From Pasteurellaceae bacterium 15-036681 (GTDB lineage: Bacteria; Pseudomonadota; Gammaproteobacteria; Enterobacterales; Pasteurellaceae): a stretch of DNA of 64,000 bases. The DNA lies in NCBI GenBank assembly GCA_002002485.1, contig MQVI01000002.1, forward strand, positions 1 through 64,000. Reading direction: 5' to 3'. How positions within the stretch are numbered: position 1 is the stretch's first letter; every line of letters begins with the position of its first letter. The position numbers and the translations under genes are program-made. Shown here in pieces: positions 19,312-29,119 of the stretch. Below the pieces are notes generated by a model that was not told the DNA's origin, made no database searches, and saw nothing but the letters and a program-made list of their open reading frames with translations.

Positions 19312-20031
19312 ATGAAAACATTACCAAAAGTTGTGGTATTAACAGGCGCAGGGATTTCTGCCGAATCTGGTATTCAAACCTTCCGAGCTACAGATGGCTT
19401 ATGGGAAGGGCATAGCGTAGAAGATGTGGCAACCCCTGAGGGCTTTATGCGTAATCCTGAGTTAGTGCAAATTTTCTATAACGAACGCCGCCGTAAACTT
19501 TTTGATCCTGAAATTCAGCCCAATAAAGCTCATTTTGCCTTAACAGAGTTAGAAGAAAAATTAGGTAAAAATCTACTGATTGTGACCCAAAATGTCGATA
19601 ACTTGCACGAACGTGCAGGATCTAAAAATGTAATCCATATGCACGGAGAATTATTACAAGTTCGCTGTACTGGTTCGGGCAAAGTTTATCAATGGGAAAA
19701 GGATATTACCCCAGAAGATCGCTGTACCTGTTGCCGACAACCCCGTAAATTACGTCCACATATTGTTTGGTTTGGTGAAATGCCACTACAGATGAATCGA
19801 ATTTATGATGCGCTTTTTGAATGTGACTATTTTATTTCAATTGGTACCTCAGGTAATGTTTATCCAGCTGCTGGGTTTGTACAAGAAGCCAATAATAATG
19901 GAGCTATTACAATCGAATTAAATCTTGAACCAAGTTTAGTGAAGAATAACTTTCAACAAGCAAAATATGGTAAAGCAACGGAAGTGGTGACTGAATTTGT
20001 GGAAGAATTTTTATATAAATTGAAAGACTAA
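19312..20031 (+). CDS. cobB: NAD-dependent protein deacylase, sirtuin (CobB type)
   Basis: A 239-residue SIR2-family enzyme that removes acyl groups from protein lysines using [17 protein letters not shown] is the NAD-binding motif. [11 protein letters not shown] and the catalytic histidine of HMHGEL follow. The short cysteine region (RCTCC) and [11 protein letters not shown] resemble E. coli CobB. A Tyr-x-x-Arg pair (YNERR), which in class III sirtuins gives desuccinylase activity, is present. The ATG follows AGGAGATAACAAT. The next gene starts two bases after its stop, so they are co-transcribed. Confidence 0.93.
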   Translation: MKTLPKVVVLTGAGISAESGIQTFRATDGLWEGHSVEDVATPEGFMRNPELVQIFYNERRRKLFDPEIQPNKAHFALTELEEKLGKNLLIVTQNVDNLHERAGSKNVIHMHGELLQVRCTGSGKVYQWEKDITPEDRCTCCRQPRKLRPHIVWFGEMPLQMNRIYDALFECDYFISIGTSGNVYPAAGFVQEANNNGAITIELNLEPSLVKNNFQQAKYGKATEVVTEFVEEFLYKLKD

Positions 20032-20032
20032 T

Positions 20033-20554
20033 ATGCAAAAACTTATCATTATTCGTGGTCACTCTGGCTCTGGTAAATCGACCTTTGCCCAGCAAAAAAT
20101 TAGCGAGTTTCAAGTGAAATATCCTAATGCGCAGATTTATCATATCGAAAACGATAAATTTCTTGAACAAGATGGTGAATATCATTGGACGCCTGAGCGA
20201 TTTCGAATTGCTAAAAAGCAAGCAGAACAAGCGCTCAGTTCTGCGTTAGATTTTGCAAAACAAAATCCACAAGCTGATATATTGATTGTATTAAGCAATG
20301 TTGGAGCAAAGGCAAATGCGATTACGGATTTAGTTGATAAAGCAAAAAATCAGAGAATGGTTACTGAAGTTTATCATATGCAAAACTTTTTTAAGAATAC
20401 ACATAATGTCAGAAAATCAACGGTTTATGCTATGTTTATTGATATTAATAATAATCCTGTTGAGAATGAGATTTTTGTGCCAACTGTTCAACCAATGTCG
20501 AAAAGAGATCGAGTTAGGATTGAAGCATTGTCTAAATCTAAAATGGCTGAATAG
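20033..20554 (+). CDS. Small P-loop kinase, zeta-toxin-like
   Basis: A 173-residue protein with a clear Walker A loop (RGHSGSGKSTFAQQK) at residues 8-18. After it come EIDNDK-like residues (HIENDKF) and a region like that of small nucleotide or sugar kinases and zeta-type kinases (ILIVLSNVGAKANAI). The substrate is not known. The nearest broad class is AAA-type P-loop kinase/zeta toxin family. No antitoxin-like partner precedes it. Its start lies two bases from the sirtuin stop, suggesting a shared transcript and possibly a shared metabolic role. Confidence 0.7.
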   Translation: MQKLIIIRGHSGSGKSTFAQQKISEFQVKYPNAQIYHIENDKFLEQDGEYHWTPERFRIAKKQAEQALSSALDFAKQNPQADILIVLSNVGAKANAITDLVDKAKNQRMVTEVYHMQNFFKNTHNVRKSTVYAMFIDINNNPVENEIFVPTVQPMSKRDRVRIEALSKSKMAE

Positions 20555-20575
20555 GGTGCAGAATCAGCACCCTAT
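20551..20575. terminator. Convergent hairpin after the kinase gene
   Basis: ATAGGGTGC and GCACCCTAT pair around a seven-base loop and overlap the kinase stop codon. It separates convergent genes (the next one ends at 20583). There is no T-run, so termination strength is uncertain. Confidence 0.5.
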
Positions 20576-20582
20576 GAAGTCA

Positions 20583-21770
20583 TTAATCCTGATTACGACA
20601 AGATAAAAGATAATAAATGAGAGCAGATACTATAGTACAGGCAGCCATCGCAAATACCATTGGGCGTTCTGTTACTAAAGGAACTGAAGATAAAGCAAAG
20701 CTCACCAGTGAACCGATACCAAAACGTGCTGTTCCTGCAACCGCATTTGCAGTGCCTGCCATTTGGGGATAGCGGTCTAAAATTGCGGCAGACGCATTGC
20801 TACCAATGGTTGGATTGATGCCGATAAAAATCGCTACAGCAATTGCCATTGGCCATAATCCTAGTTGGAAAATACCACATAGTGTAAGTCCTATACCTGC
20901 AATAAATTGAATAGCTAAGCCAATACGCAGCATTTTTTCCGAGCCGATTTTGGAAATTAATTTGCCATTAATAAATGTCATGATGATCATCACTGAAATA
21001 TTCATGACAAAGAAATAGCCAAAATTCTCAACTGAAACACCATATAAACCAATATAGATAAGTGAGCCAGACGTTAAAAAGCAGAACATGCCGGCAAAAG
21101 AGAGTCCGCCAACTAATACGTAGCCGAGGGTGGCTTTGTGAGACATTAGGGTCACAAAGTTTTTCAATACATTGGTAAAGCTAAGCGGTGATTTGTTCTC
21201 TGGTTGTAATGTTTCTGGCACGAAAGAGGCGACTAAAAATGCACAGAGTAATCCCATTGCCATTAATACATAAAAGATTGAGTGCCAATGGAACCAAGTT
21301 GCCAAATGTCCGCCGATGATGGGCGCAACAAGCGGTGCTAGCATGGTGATGATCATCATGGTAGACATAAAACGTGCAAACTGGTTGCGATCAAACAAAT
21401 CTCGTACTAATGCGCCAACCACAACTGCCGGAGCTGCACCAAATAGGCCTTGAATTAAGCGAAGTAAATAGAAGTGATGAATTTCCGTTACAGTCGTGAG
21501 AAAGTAAGAGGCAACAGCTCCGCCTAAAATACCAATTAATATAATGGGTTTACGACCAAAGCTATCTGCAATAGGGCCCCAAAATAGCTGTCCGCACGCA
21601 AAGCCCATGGTAAAAATAGCTAATGTGGTTTGGACTTTTTCCTGTGAAACGGCTAAGTCACTTGCAATATTCAAAAAAGAGGGTAAATACATATCAATGG
21701 CTAGAGGCGGTAGCATTGATAGCATGCTAAGTATTAAGACTAATATTCCGTTGGGTCTAATTTTTTTCAT
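20583..21770 (-). CDS. Bcr/CflA-family drug exporter (MFS)
   Basis: A 395-residue 12-helix major facilitator of the DHA1 drug:H+ antiporter type. It has the Bcr/CflA start (LSMLPPLAIDMYLPSFLNIA), the inter-helix motif A (GPIADSFGRKPIIL) and motif C-like helix 5 (LAPLVAPIIGGHLATW). Members export bicyclomycin, chloramphenicol or sulfonamides, and some export cysteine. The actual substrate cannot be read. The ATG overlaps the rsuA stop by one base, so it is co-transcribed with rsuA. Confidence 0.87.
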   Translation of the reverse strand: MKKIRPNGILVLILSMLSMLPPLAIDMYLPSFLNIASDLAVSQEKVQTTLAIFTMGFACGQLFWGPIADSFGRKPIILIGILGGAVASYFLTTVTEIHHFYLLRLIQGLFGAAPAVVVGALVRDLFDRNQFARFMSTMMIITMLAPLVAPIIGGHLATWFHWHSIFYVLMAMGLLCAFLVASFVPETLQPENKSPLSFTNVLKNFVTLMSHKATLGYVLVGGLSFAGMFCFLTSGSLIYIGLYGVSVENFGYFFVMNISVMIIMTFINGKLISKIGSEKMLRIGLAIQFIAGIGLTLCGIFQLGLWPMAIAVAIFIGINPTIGSNASAAILDRYPQMAGTANAVAGTARFGIGSLVSFALSSVPLVTERPMVFAMAACTIVSALIYYLLSCRNQD

Positions 21771-22462
21771 TAAAAACTTTCAATCTCCTGTTGGTTCAAG
21801 GCTCTAAACTCGCCTTCTTCAAGATTTTCATCTAGTACGATGTCTCCAATGCGCCAACGATGTAATGCCTCAACTTTGTTACCTAATGCTGCAAACATGC
21901 GTTTTACTTGATGGTAGCGCCCTTCGCTGATAGTGAGATTGACATTGTAATCATCTAAAATTTCTAAGGTTGCAGGTTTGGTTAAAGTTTTCTCACCACG
22001 TAATAAAATACCTTCTGCAAATTTTTCTGCATAAAAATCTTCAACAGGATCAGCAAGAGTGACTAAGTAGGTCTTTTCACAATGATGCTTAGGTGATGTG
22101 ATTCGATGTGACCATTGACCATCATCTGTTAATAGTACCAAACCTGTTGTATCCGCATCTAAGCGGCCTGCACAATGTAATTTCGCTGTGAGAGGATAGT
22201 CAAAAAATTGGAAGACAGTTGGGTAGTCACCATCGTCATTTGAACAAACACAGTTTTGTGGTTTATACAGCATGAAATACTGTCCTTCACCAACCCATTC
22301 AAGTTGTTCACCCTCAAAACAAATTTCGTCTTGTTCACTGATTTTTGCTGAACCCGATTTCTCTACTTTTCCGTTAATTGTGACTAAACCTTGTCTGAGT
22401 GCTTTAGTTGCTTGTGAGCGAGTCAGACCAGTATTTTCGGCAATAAATTTATCTAAACGCAT
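21770..22462 (-). CDS. rsuA: 16S rRNA pseudouridine(516) synthase
   Basis: A 230-residue enzyme that isomerises U516 of 16S rRNA. It has an N-terminal S4 RNA-binding domain (MRLDKFIAENTGLTRSQA, GLVTINGKV) and a catalytic domain with the RsuA-family motif GRLDADTTGLVLLTDDG, whose aspartate is the nucleophile. The later segment YHQVKRMFAALGNKV is typical. It starts a two-gene transcript with the exporter gene. Confidence 0.93.
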   Translation of the reverse strand: MRLDKFIAENTGLTRSQATKALRQGLVTINGKVEKSGSAKISEQDEICFEGEQLEWVGEGQYFMLYKPQNCVCSNDDGDYPTVFQFFDYPLTAKLHCAGRLDADTTGLVLLTDDGQWSHRITSPKHHCEKTYLVTLADPVEDFYAEKFAEGILLRGEKTLTKPATLEILDDYNVNLTISEGRYHQVKRMFAALGNKVEALHRWRIGDIVLDENLEEGEFRALNQQEIESF

Positions 22463-22613
22463 ATATTTCCTTTGATTATTTTGTTAAATTCGTTAATTTC
22501 TAGTAATTATAGACCTTTTTAGTCGCTTCGGTTGTAAATTTTTGCAATGCTTTGTGCTATTTTCGAATTAGTCTATATAATAATGCTATGTTTTAGTTAG
22601 CTTTTAAAATACT

Positions 22614-23267
22614 GTGGACAACGTTATTCATTTCGCGATTTATTTGCAATTCTTTATCGGTTTATTTGCGATAGTAAACCCATTTGGTACGCTTCCAATT
22701 TTCTTTAGTATGACAGCTCACCAATATGAGGCTGACCGTAATCGTACTAATTTGATCACCTCGGTGTCAGTTGGTGTGATCCTACTTGTTAGCCTATTTT
22801 TCGGTAAGATTATCCTCGATATGTTCAGTATCTCGCTTGATTCCTTCCGCGTAGCAGGCGGAATTTTGATTGTGAGCATCGCTTTGACGATGATTAGCGG
22901 TAAATTGGGGGAGCATAAGCAAAATAAAGAAGAAAAAAATGCAGATGTTTCAGAATATGAAAATATTGGCGTTGTTCCTCTTGCTATGCCAATTATGGCA
23001 GGACCAGGGGCAATAGGTTCGACGATTGTTTGGGGAACCCGCTATCATGATTGGATTGATTATCTAGGCTTTAGCATCGCGATTATCTTGTTTGCATTGA
23101 TTTGTTATATCCTTTTTCGCTTTTCTGCGCCATTAGTTAAACGTTTGGGGAAAACGGGTTCTAATGTGGTAACTCGTATTATGGGATTAATTTTAATGTC
23201 TTTAGGTATTGAAATTTTAGTGGCGGGTTTAAGTAACCTTTTTCCAGGATTAACGTCACTTAACTAA
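22614..23267 (+). CDS. MarC/UPF0056-family membrane protein
   Basis: A 217-residue protein with six membrane segments. FIGLFAIVNPFGTLPIFFSMT and the PLAMPIMAGPGAIGSTIV loop are hallmarks of the MarC/YhgN family, whose function is unknown despite the old 'multiple antibiotic resistance' name. The start codon is GTG (VDNVIHFAIY), with no strong ribosome site upstream. No better ATG keeps the NPFGTLP helix intact. The next gene begins one base after its stop. Confidence 0.82.
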   Translation: MDNVIHFAIYLQFFIGLFAIVNPFGTLPIFFSMTAHQYEADRNRTNLITSVSVGVILLVSLFFGKIILDMFSISLDSFRVAGGILIVSIALTMISGKLGEHKQNKEEKNADVSEYENIGVVPLAMPIMAGPGAIGSTIVWGTRYHDWIDYLGFSIAIILFALICYILFRFSAPLVKRLGKTGSNVVTRIMGLILMSLGIEILVAGLSNLFPGLTSLN

Positions 23268-23268
23268 T

Positions 23269-24786
23269 ATGATTAAACGATTTTTGCATTTCACAAGATA
23301 TTTTGTCTACACTATAGTATGTTCTCTACTGTTGGTTGCTTGTGAAGAAAATGTACCTCCTCAAAATTTACCAGATCTGGAACAAAAATCTATGATCTCG
23401 TTAAGCCGTGCTCTGTACGCTGCTGATTTTCAAATTGATCCACATTTTGTGACTGGCGCAGATAATGGTGCTATGTTACGAGATTTATTGGTGGGATTGA
23501 TGGCATTTGATGCGAAGGGAAACGTTGTTCCCGCTGTTGCTCGAGAGTGGTTCAGTGAAGATGGGATGAATTGGCTATTTGTTTTGGATGAAAATGCTAA
23601 ATGGTCAAATGGCGAGCCTGTTACAGCGGATGATTTTGTTACTAGTTGGCAGCGTTTAAGTGATCCTGCTAATAAATCACCACTTGCACAGTATCTTCTT
23701 TACATGGACATTGAGAACGCCAAAGCTATTTTAGCTTCAAGAAAGGCCCCTGAGGCTTTAGGGATTAAGGCGTTAAATCCACAGACATTACAAATTCAGC
23801 TTACTCAGCCAAATTTCCAGCTACCAAATATGTTAGCGCATATTGCTTTACTTCCAACATATAAAGGGAAAAAGCCACAACATATTTATGCATTTAATAG
23901 TAATGGCGCATATCGATTAGAAAAGGTCAAAAAAGACACTGCATTTTTACAAGCAGTTAAAGGGGATACCCCTTTTCAGAACGTAAGCTATCGTTTGATT
24001 TTAGCAGCCAAAAATCCAGAACGTTTCGATATTATTGAGAATCCATTGCTCAACAATCAACGAAACCAAGTTTTATTGCCTCGTTTATGTACTTATTTCT
24101 ATGAGTTTAATTTTAATGATCCACTGTTGAAGCAGAAAGAAATACGTCAAGCAATAAGAATGATGATTTCTTCCCCAGAGCTTAGTCGAGAATTAGGCAT
24201 TCCAAATCATACTGTATTACCTCGTACACTTTTGTCTGAACATGAGCGTAATATGTCAACAGTAAGTTTGGAACAAATCATTAAAGAATTAGGTCTTGGT
24301 GAAAATAATCCAATTAGAATTACATTAAGTTATGATGATGGCGAATTACATTCTACCGTTGGGCATAGATTAACTCGAGCATTAGCACAATCAGATCTAT
24401 TGCGTATTACTCCACAAGAGTTAAGTTGGCAGCAATTATTGCAAAAGCGTGAGCAAGGCGATTTTCAATTAATTCGCTCAGGTTGGTGTGCAGATTATAA
24501 TGATCCTGTATTATTTTTAAATCAATTTCATTCGCAGAGTGCAGATAATAAAAGCCATTACTCTAATGCTGAAGTTGATCAACTATTAGAAAAGTTGAAA
24601 AGACAATCAAAATCTGGTTCAGAACGAGATCGGTTGATTTTAAATATTGTGAATCTTTTAGAGCAAGATGTGGCATTGATTCCATTGTTTCAATATCAAC
24701 GAAGAATACTTGTGGATAGCTCAATAAAAGGTATTGACCTGGATAATACAAGTGAAGTGATTTATAGCAAAGACCTGTATCGTTAA
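23269..24786 (+). CDS. OppA-like solute-binding lipoprotein (orphan)
   Basis: A 505-residue extracytoplasmic solute-binding protein of the peptide/nickel family (SBP family 5). The N-terminus is a lipoprotein signal ending in the lipobox LLVAC, so it would be anchored in a membrane. The body has family landmarks (WLFVLDENAKWSNGEPVTADDFVTSWQRL, then GWCADYNDPVLFLNQF). It is closely similar in layout to the OppA at 31078 but lacks adjacent permease genes, so it may share that transporter or have its own role such as peptide or heme capture. Confidence 0.82.
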   Translation: MIKRFLHFTRYFVYTIVCSLLLVACEENVPPQNLPDLEQKSMISLSRALYAADFQIDPHFVTGADNGAMLRDLLVGLMAFDAKGNVVPAVAREWFSEDGMNWLFVLDENAKWSNGEPVTADDFVTSWQRLSDPANKSPLAQYLLYMDIENAKAILASRKAPEALGIKALNPQTLQIQLTQPNFQLPNMLAHIALLPTYKGKKPQHIYAFNSNGAYRLEKVKKDTAFLQAVKGDTPFQNVSYRLILAAKNPERFDIIENPLLNNQRNQVLLPRLCTYFYEFNFNDPLLKQKEIRQAIRMMISSPELSRELGIPNHTVLPRTLLSEHERNMSTVSLEQIIKELGLGENNPIRITLSYDDGELHSTVGHRLTRALAQSDLLRITPQELSWQQLLQKREQGDFQLIRSGWCADYNDPVLFLNQFHSQSADNKSHYSNAEVDQLLEKLKRQSKSGSERDRLILNIVNLLEQDVALIPLFQYQRRILVDSSIKGIDLDNTSEVIYSKDLYR

Positions 24787-24910
24787 AAATTCATTGCTTT
24801 CATTTGTTATTAGCATAAAATGAATTTATATTCCAGACTAAATTAGTCGGATTTGTGGGCATAGATCAATCATATATTTATTGTTATAAAAAATCTAAAG
24901 AAGGACTTCT

Positions 24911-26008
24911 ATGAATAATCTTAATGAACAGCAATTAGCTGAAATTAAAGGGATTTTTCAAGGTTTTAATCATTCAACCTTGCAAAAAGATTTAATCACA
25001 TTAGGTGCGTTTAAAAAAGCAGAGCTTGGTGGGGAAACTCTGCGTATTGAATTGCAATTACCATTTGCTTGGAATAGTGCTTTTGAGAAATTAAAAGTAG
25101 AAACTGAAGCCAAATTGAAACAAATTAGTGGCGCAAGCGGTGTGAAATGGGTATTAAATTACCAAATCGCAACCTTAAAACGTGCTAATAACCACCCAGC
25201 TGTAAATGGTGTGAAAAATATTATTGCGGTAACCTCTGGTAAAGGTGGTGTGGGTAAATCAACTACATCAGTGAACTTAGCATTAGCGTTAAAAGCGCAA
25301 GGCGCTCGAGTGGGGATTTTAGATGCTGATATTTATGGTCCATCTATTCCACATATGTTAGGCGCACAAGATCAACGCCCAACATCACCAGATAATCAGC
25401 ATATCACCCCAATTGAGGCTCATGGTTTATATTCAAACTCAATTGGCTATTTAATGTCTCCAGATAATGCAACAGTTTGGCGTGGTCCAATGGCGAGTAG
25501 TGCATTAAGCCAATTATTACAAGAAACTTGGTGGCCAGATTTAGACTATCTTGTAATTGATATGCCACCGGGTACAGGTGATATTCAATTAACCCTTTCA
25601 CAGCAAATTCCTGTGACAGGTGCTGTGGTGGTAACAACCCCACAAGATATTGCACTCTTAGATGCTATCAAAGGGATTTCAATGTTCCAGAAAGTGTCGG
25701 TACCTGTATTAGGTGTGATTGAAAATATGAGTGTACATATTTGTGCAAACTGCGGTCACCACGAGCATATCTTCGGTACAGGCGGTGCGGACAAAGTGGC
25801 TGCAAAATATAATACGCAAGTATTAGGCCAAATGCCGTTACATATCCGTTTACGTGAAGATTTGGATAATGGTGTGCCAACAATGGTTGCAGCACCGGAG
25901 CACGAAATTAGCCAAGCCTATCTTGAATTAGCAGGTAAAGTCGCAGCGGAATTATATTGGCAGGGAAGTGTTATCCCGTCAGAAATTATGATCCGTGAAG
26001 TGAAATAA
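24911..26008 (+). CDS. apbC: Iron-sulfur cluster carrier ApbC/Mrp
   Basis: A 365-residue P-loop ATPase of the Mrp/NBP35 family that carries Fe-S clusters to target proteins. Residues 1-90 form a MIP18-like domain. The deviant Walker A is TSGKGGVGKSTTSVNLA, then IDADIYGPSIPHMLG and DYLVIDMPPGTGDIQLT. The C-terminal CANCGHHEHIFG supplies the conserved CxxC that bridges a cluster in the dimer. The ATG follows AAGAAGGACTTCT. It appears monocistronic. Confidence 0.94.
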   Translation: MNNLNEQQLAEIKGIFQGFNHSTLQKDLITLGAFKKAELGGETLRIELQLPFAWNSAFEKLKVETEAKLKQISGASGVKWVLNYQIATLKRANNHPAVNGVKNIIAVTSGKGGVGKSTTSVNLALALKAQGARVGILDADIYGPSIPHMLGAQDQRPTSPDNQHITPIEAHGLYSNSIGYLMSPDNATVWRGPMASSALSQLLQETWWPDLDYLVIDMPPGTGDIQLTLSQQIPVTGAVVVTTPQDIALLDAIKGISMFQKVSVPVLGVIENMSVHICANCGHHEHIFGTGGADKVAAKYNTQVLGQMPLHIRLREDLDNGVPTMVAAPEHEISQAYLELAGKVAAELYWQGSVIPSEIMIREVK

Positions 26009-26060
26009 TTGAGAGAAATTAATGGAGTAAAGTTTATAGTTTACTCTATTTTCTAGTTAT

Positions 26061-26120
26061 TCCCCTCTCCCGTTTACGGGAGAGGGTGGAGCAAATCGTA
26101 GATTTGCGGAGGGAGAGGGG
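26061..26120. repeat. Intergenic palindromic repeat, copy C of three
   Basis: It has CCCTCTCCC/GGGAGAGGG, an inner hairpin GCAAATC/GATTTGC, then a closing GGGAGAGGGG that can also pair with the first arm. It has the same plan as copies at 3848 and 27441. It lies between the convergent apbC and pepT. Confidence 0.7.
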
Positions 26121-26157
26121 AATATGATAACTCAAATTAATTTAGTGAGATAAATCT

Positions 26158-27405
26158 TTATTCAAAATCCCACTCCGCAAAGCCTCGCGCAATGCCAACC
26201 ACCACATTAGATGCTTTCTGCATAGTGTCTAGCGAGATAAATTCGAATTTACCGTGAAAGTTCTCCCCACCAGTAAATAGGTTTGGCGTCGGTAAGCCCA
26301 TAAACGACAAGCGCGAACCGTCTGTACCACCACGAATTGGTTCTAAATTTGGGGTGATCCCTTGTTGTTTCATCGTATTTTCAGCAATTTCGACTAAATA
26401 TTGGTAATCCACCAACACTTCTTGCATATTGCGATACTGTTCTCTAATTTCGACTTTACCGCAATTTTCGCCATATTGTTGCTGCATAGCTTGCATAGTC
26501 TGTTTGAGATAATCGCCAAAAGTGGTCAATTCTTCTCTAGAGAAACTACGCAAGATATAACCGATTTCGCATTTTTCTAAATCACCTGAAATATCGTGCA
26601 ACATAATAAAGCCTTCTCGTCCTTCGCTGGTTGAAGGCGTTAAATGTGGCGGTAGGTGAGACTGAAATTCACAAGCGCGTTCAAAAGCATTAATCATTTT
26701 GCCTTTTGCAGTCCCAGGGTGAACACTGCGTCCGTAGAAAGTGACAGTTGCCGCATCAGCATTAAAGTTTTCATACTGAAGTTCTCCGAGTGGACCACCG
26801 TCTAAGGTATAAGCCACATCAGCACCAAATAATGCGACATCAAAATTATCAGCACCACGCCCGATTTCTTCGTCAGTGGTAAAGCCTACACGAATTTTAC
26901 CGTGTGGAATTTGTGGGTTAGCCTGTAGATATTCAATTGCGGATAAGATAATTGCAATTCCTGATTTATCATCAGCACCGAGTAGGGAAGTTCCGTCCGT
27001 TGTAACCAATGTATGCCCAATTAACTGATTAAGATTTGGGAATTGGTTTGGTGAAAGCGTATCACCACTGCCTTGTAATAGAATATCGCCACCTTGATAG
27101 TTTTCAATCACCTGTGGTTTTACATCTTTACCGTTAAAATCAGGAGCAGTATCCACGTGAGCAAGTAAGCCTAAAACAGGGATTTGTTTATTGGTATTCG
27201 CAGGCAGTGTTGCAAATAGATAACCGCGTTCATCTAGGTGAATCTCCGTTAAGCCCATTTGTGTGACTTCGTCTTTAAGATGATGGAGAAGATCCCACTG
27301 TTGTGGTGAACTTGGTACGGTTTGGCTGTGCGGATCAGAGGTTGTATAAATTTGGGTATAACGCAGTAAGCGGTTTAATAGAGATTGTTTATTGGTTTGG
27401 ATCAT
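26158..27405 (-). CDS. pepT: Peptidase T (tripeptide aminopeptidase)
   Basis: A 415-residue M20-family zinc aminopeptidase that removes the N-terminal residue from tripeptides. The metal ligands are visible in LLAHVDTAPDFNG, in LLGADDKSGIAII (bridging Asp), in FTTDEEIGRGAD (catalytic Glu), and in LDGGPLGE and the C-terminal GGENFHGKFEF. PIRGGTDGSRLSFMGLPTPNLFTGG is diagnostic of PepT. It lies directly downstream of the oppABC-ATPase genes on the same strand, so imported tripeptides may be processed by its product. Confidence 0.95.
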   Translation of the reverse strand: MIQTNKQSLLNRLLRYTQIYTTSDPHSQTVPSSPQQWDLLHHLKDEVTQMGLTEIHLDERGYLFATLPANTNKQIPVLGLLAHVDTAPDFNGKDVKPQVIENYQGGDILLQGSGDTLSPNQFPNLNQLIGHTLVTTDGTSLLGADDKSGIAIILSAIEYLQANPQIPHGKIRVGFTTDEEIGRGADNFDVALFGADVAYTLDGGPLGELQYENFNADAATVTFYGRSVHPGTAKGKMINAFERACEFQSHLPPHLTPSTSEGREGFIMLHDISGDLEKCEIGYILRSFSREELTTFGDYLKQTMQAMQQQYGENCGKVEIREQYRNMQEVLVDYQYLVEIAENTMKQQGITPNLEPIRGGTDGSRLSFMGLPTPNLFTGGENFHGKFEFISLDTMQKASNVVVGIARGFAEWDFE

Positions 27406-27440
27406 AGAGTTATATTTTCCGTTGAAATTAATAGTCGCTT

Positions 27441-27505
27441 TCTCTCCCCCTTTTGGGGGGGAGAGACAGACAAAGTTGCGTTCAGCAACTTTGGCAGAGA
27501 GAGGG
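27441..27505. repeat. Intergenic palindromic repeat, copy B of three
   Basis: It has TCTCTCCCCC/GGGGGGAGAGA, a second hairpin CAAAGTTG/CAACTTTG with loop CGTTCAG, and then AGAGAGAGGG. The stem differs from copy A by paired changes. It lies between the peptide-transporter ATPase and pepT. Confidence 0.7.
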
Positions 27506-27510
27506 CTATA

Positions 27511-29109
27511 TTACGACAAATTCGACGCTTCGATTAATCTCTGCGTATATTCATCTTGTGGATTTTCAAAGATCTGCTGAACATTGCCTTGTTCCACCAC
27601 ATCGCCTTTGCTCATTACCATCACTCTATCACTTAGTGCGCGCACAACCGCAAGATCGTGGCTGATAAAGATATAACTTAAACCATATTTTTTCTGTAAG
27701 TTATTTAATAGCTCAATTACAGTTAATTGAGTCGAGCGATCAAGGGCTGAGGTTGGTTCATCAAGCAATACAAATTTGGGCTCAAGAATAATCGCACGAG
27801 CTATCGCAATACGCTGGCGCTGTCCGCCTGAAAATTCGTGAGGATAGCGGTTGATCATCGCTGGCGATAAATTCACTTCTTCCAGCATTTTCATCACTTT
27901 TTCGCGACGTTCACTTTTGCTCATTTGTGGATAATGCACCGATAAACCTTCGCCGATAATCTCACCCACAGTTAAACGTGGCGAAAGAGAGTTAAACGGA
28001 TCTTGGAACACCATCTGCATATCTTTTTTGGTTGCTTGGCGTTCGTCTTTGCTGCAAGCGGTCAGATCTTTGCCGATAAATGCAACTTTACCACGATATT
28101 CCAAAATCTGCATAATCGCACGACCAATCGTCGATTTACCCGAACCCGATTCACCCACAATCCCGAAAGTTTCGCCCTGTTTTAAGTCGATAGAAATGCC
28201 TTTCACCGCATTAAACACTTTTTTCGGCTTACCAAATAGCGAGCGCTTGAGCACATAATCAACGTGAATATCATCAGCATTAATTAGCGTTGGCGCATCA
28301 GCAGGAATTGGCTGTTTTAAATTGGCTGGAATCGGGGTTAATAGTTCCACTGTGTAAGGGTGTTGCGGATTATTAAATACCTGTTGTGTTTCGCCCCGTT
28401 CGATAATTTCGCCATATTGCATAACGCAGACATAATCGCTATATTTTTTCACTAAGCGTAAGTCGTGGGAAATTAGAATAATCGCCATGCCCATATCCGC
28501 TTGTAAGTCGTGCATTAAGTCCAAAATTTCCGCTTGAGTTGTTACGTCCAAAGCGGTTGTTGGCTCGTCGGCAATCAATAAATCAGGTTTATTGATAATC
28601 GCCATTGCAATCATAATACGTTGTAACTGACCGCCTGAAAACTCGTGAGGGTAGCAGAGCATTTTCTTTTCAGCGTCAGGAATTTTTACTTTTTGCAAGG
28701 TTTCTAGAGCTAATTTATGCGCTTCGGCTTTGCTCATTTGCGGATTGTGAGTGCTTACAGCTTCTGCCACTTGCTCGCCAATAGGCATAAAGGGATTGAG
28801 CGAAGTCATTGGCTCTTGGAAAATCATGCCAATACGGTCGCCACGCAATGAACGAAGTTGGTTTTCTGATAGGGTTAGAATTTCCTGTTCTTCAAAATTA
28901 ATTGATGAACCTTCGCCATAGCTCACAATATTTTCGGGCAATAACTGCATAATCGACATTGCGGTAACCGATTTGCCCGAACCCGATTCACCCACAATCG
29001 CCAGTGTTTGACCTTTTTCTAAGGTGAAGGATACCGAACGTACCGCGTGAACTATTTCTTCATCGGTTTTAAGATAAACATTTAAGTTTTTTACATCTAA
29101 TAATTTCAT
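27511..29109 (-). CDS. Peptide ABC transporter ATPase with two fused ABC domains
   Basis: A 532-residue protein containing two complete ATP-binding cassettes. Domain 1 has GESGSGKSV, the signature [10 protein letters not shown] and the Walker [13 protein letters not shown]. Domain 2 (from about residue 275) has [22 protein letters not shown] and [12 protein letters not shown]. It would replace the separate OppD and OppF subunits. The layout matches E. coli YejF. No cysteine-rich OppD-type C-terminal motif is seen after domain 1. An upstream in-frame start (29157) adds 16 residues; the ATG at 29109 with AAGGAAG is chosen. Fourth gene of oppABC-ATPase. Confidence 0.9.
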   Translation of the reverse strand: MKLLDVKNLNVYLKTDEEIVHAVRSVSFTLEKGQTLAIVGESGSGKSVTAMSIMQLLPENIVSYGEGSSINFEEQEILTLSENQLRSLRGDRIGMIFQEPMTSLNPFMPIGEQVAEAVSTHNPQMSKAEAHKLALETLQKVKIPDAEKKMLCYPHEFSGGQLQRIMIAMAIINKPDLLIADEPTTALDVTTQAEILDLMHDLQADMGMAIILISHDLRLVKKYSDYVCVMQYGEIIERGETQQVFNNPQHPYTVELLTPIPANLKQPIPADAPTLINADDIHVDYVLKRSLFGKPKKVFNAVKGISIDLKQGETFGIVGESGSGKSTIGRAIMQILEYRGKVAFIGKDLTACSKDERQATKKDMQMVFQDPFNSLSPRLTVGEIIGEGLSVHYPQMSKSERREKVMKMLEEVNLSPAMINRYPHEFSGGQRQRIAIARAIILEPKFVLLDEPTSALDRSTQLTVIELLNNLQKKYGLSYIFISHDLAVVRALSDRVMVMSKGDVVEQGNVQQIFENPQDEYTQRLIEASNLS

Positions 29110-29119
29110 TTTAACTTCC

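Noticed and set aside
20334-20606. Second open frame overlapping the kinase gene
   Set aside because: It is a frame shadow of the kinase and runs into the convergent exporter gene.
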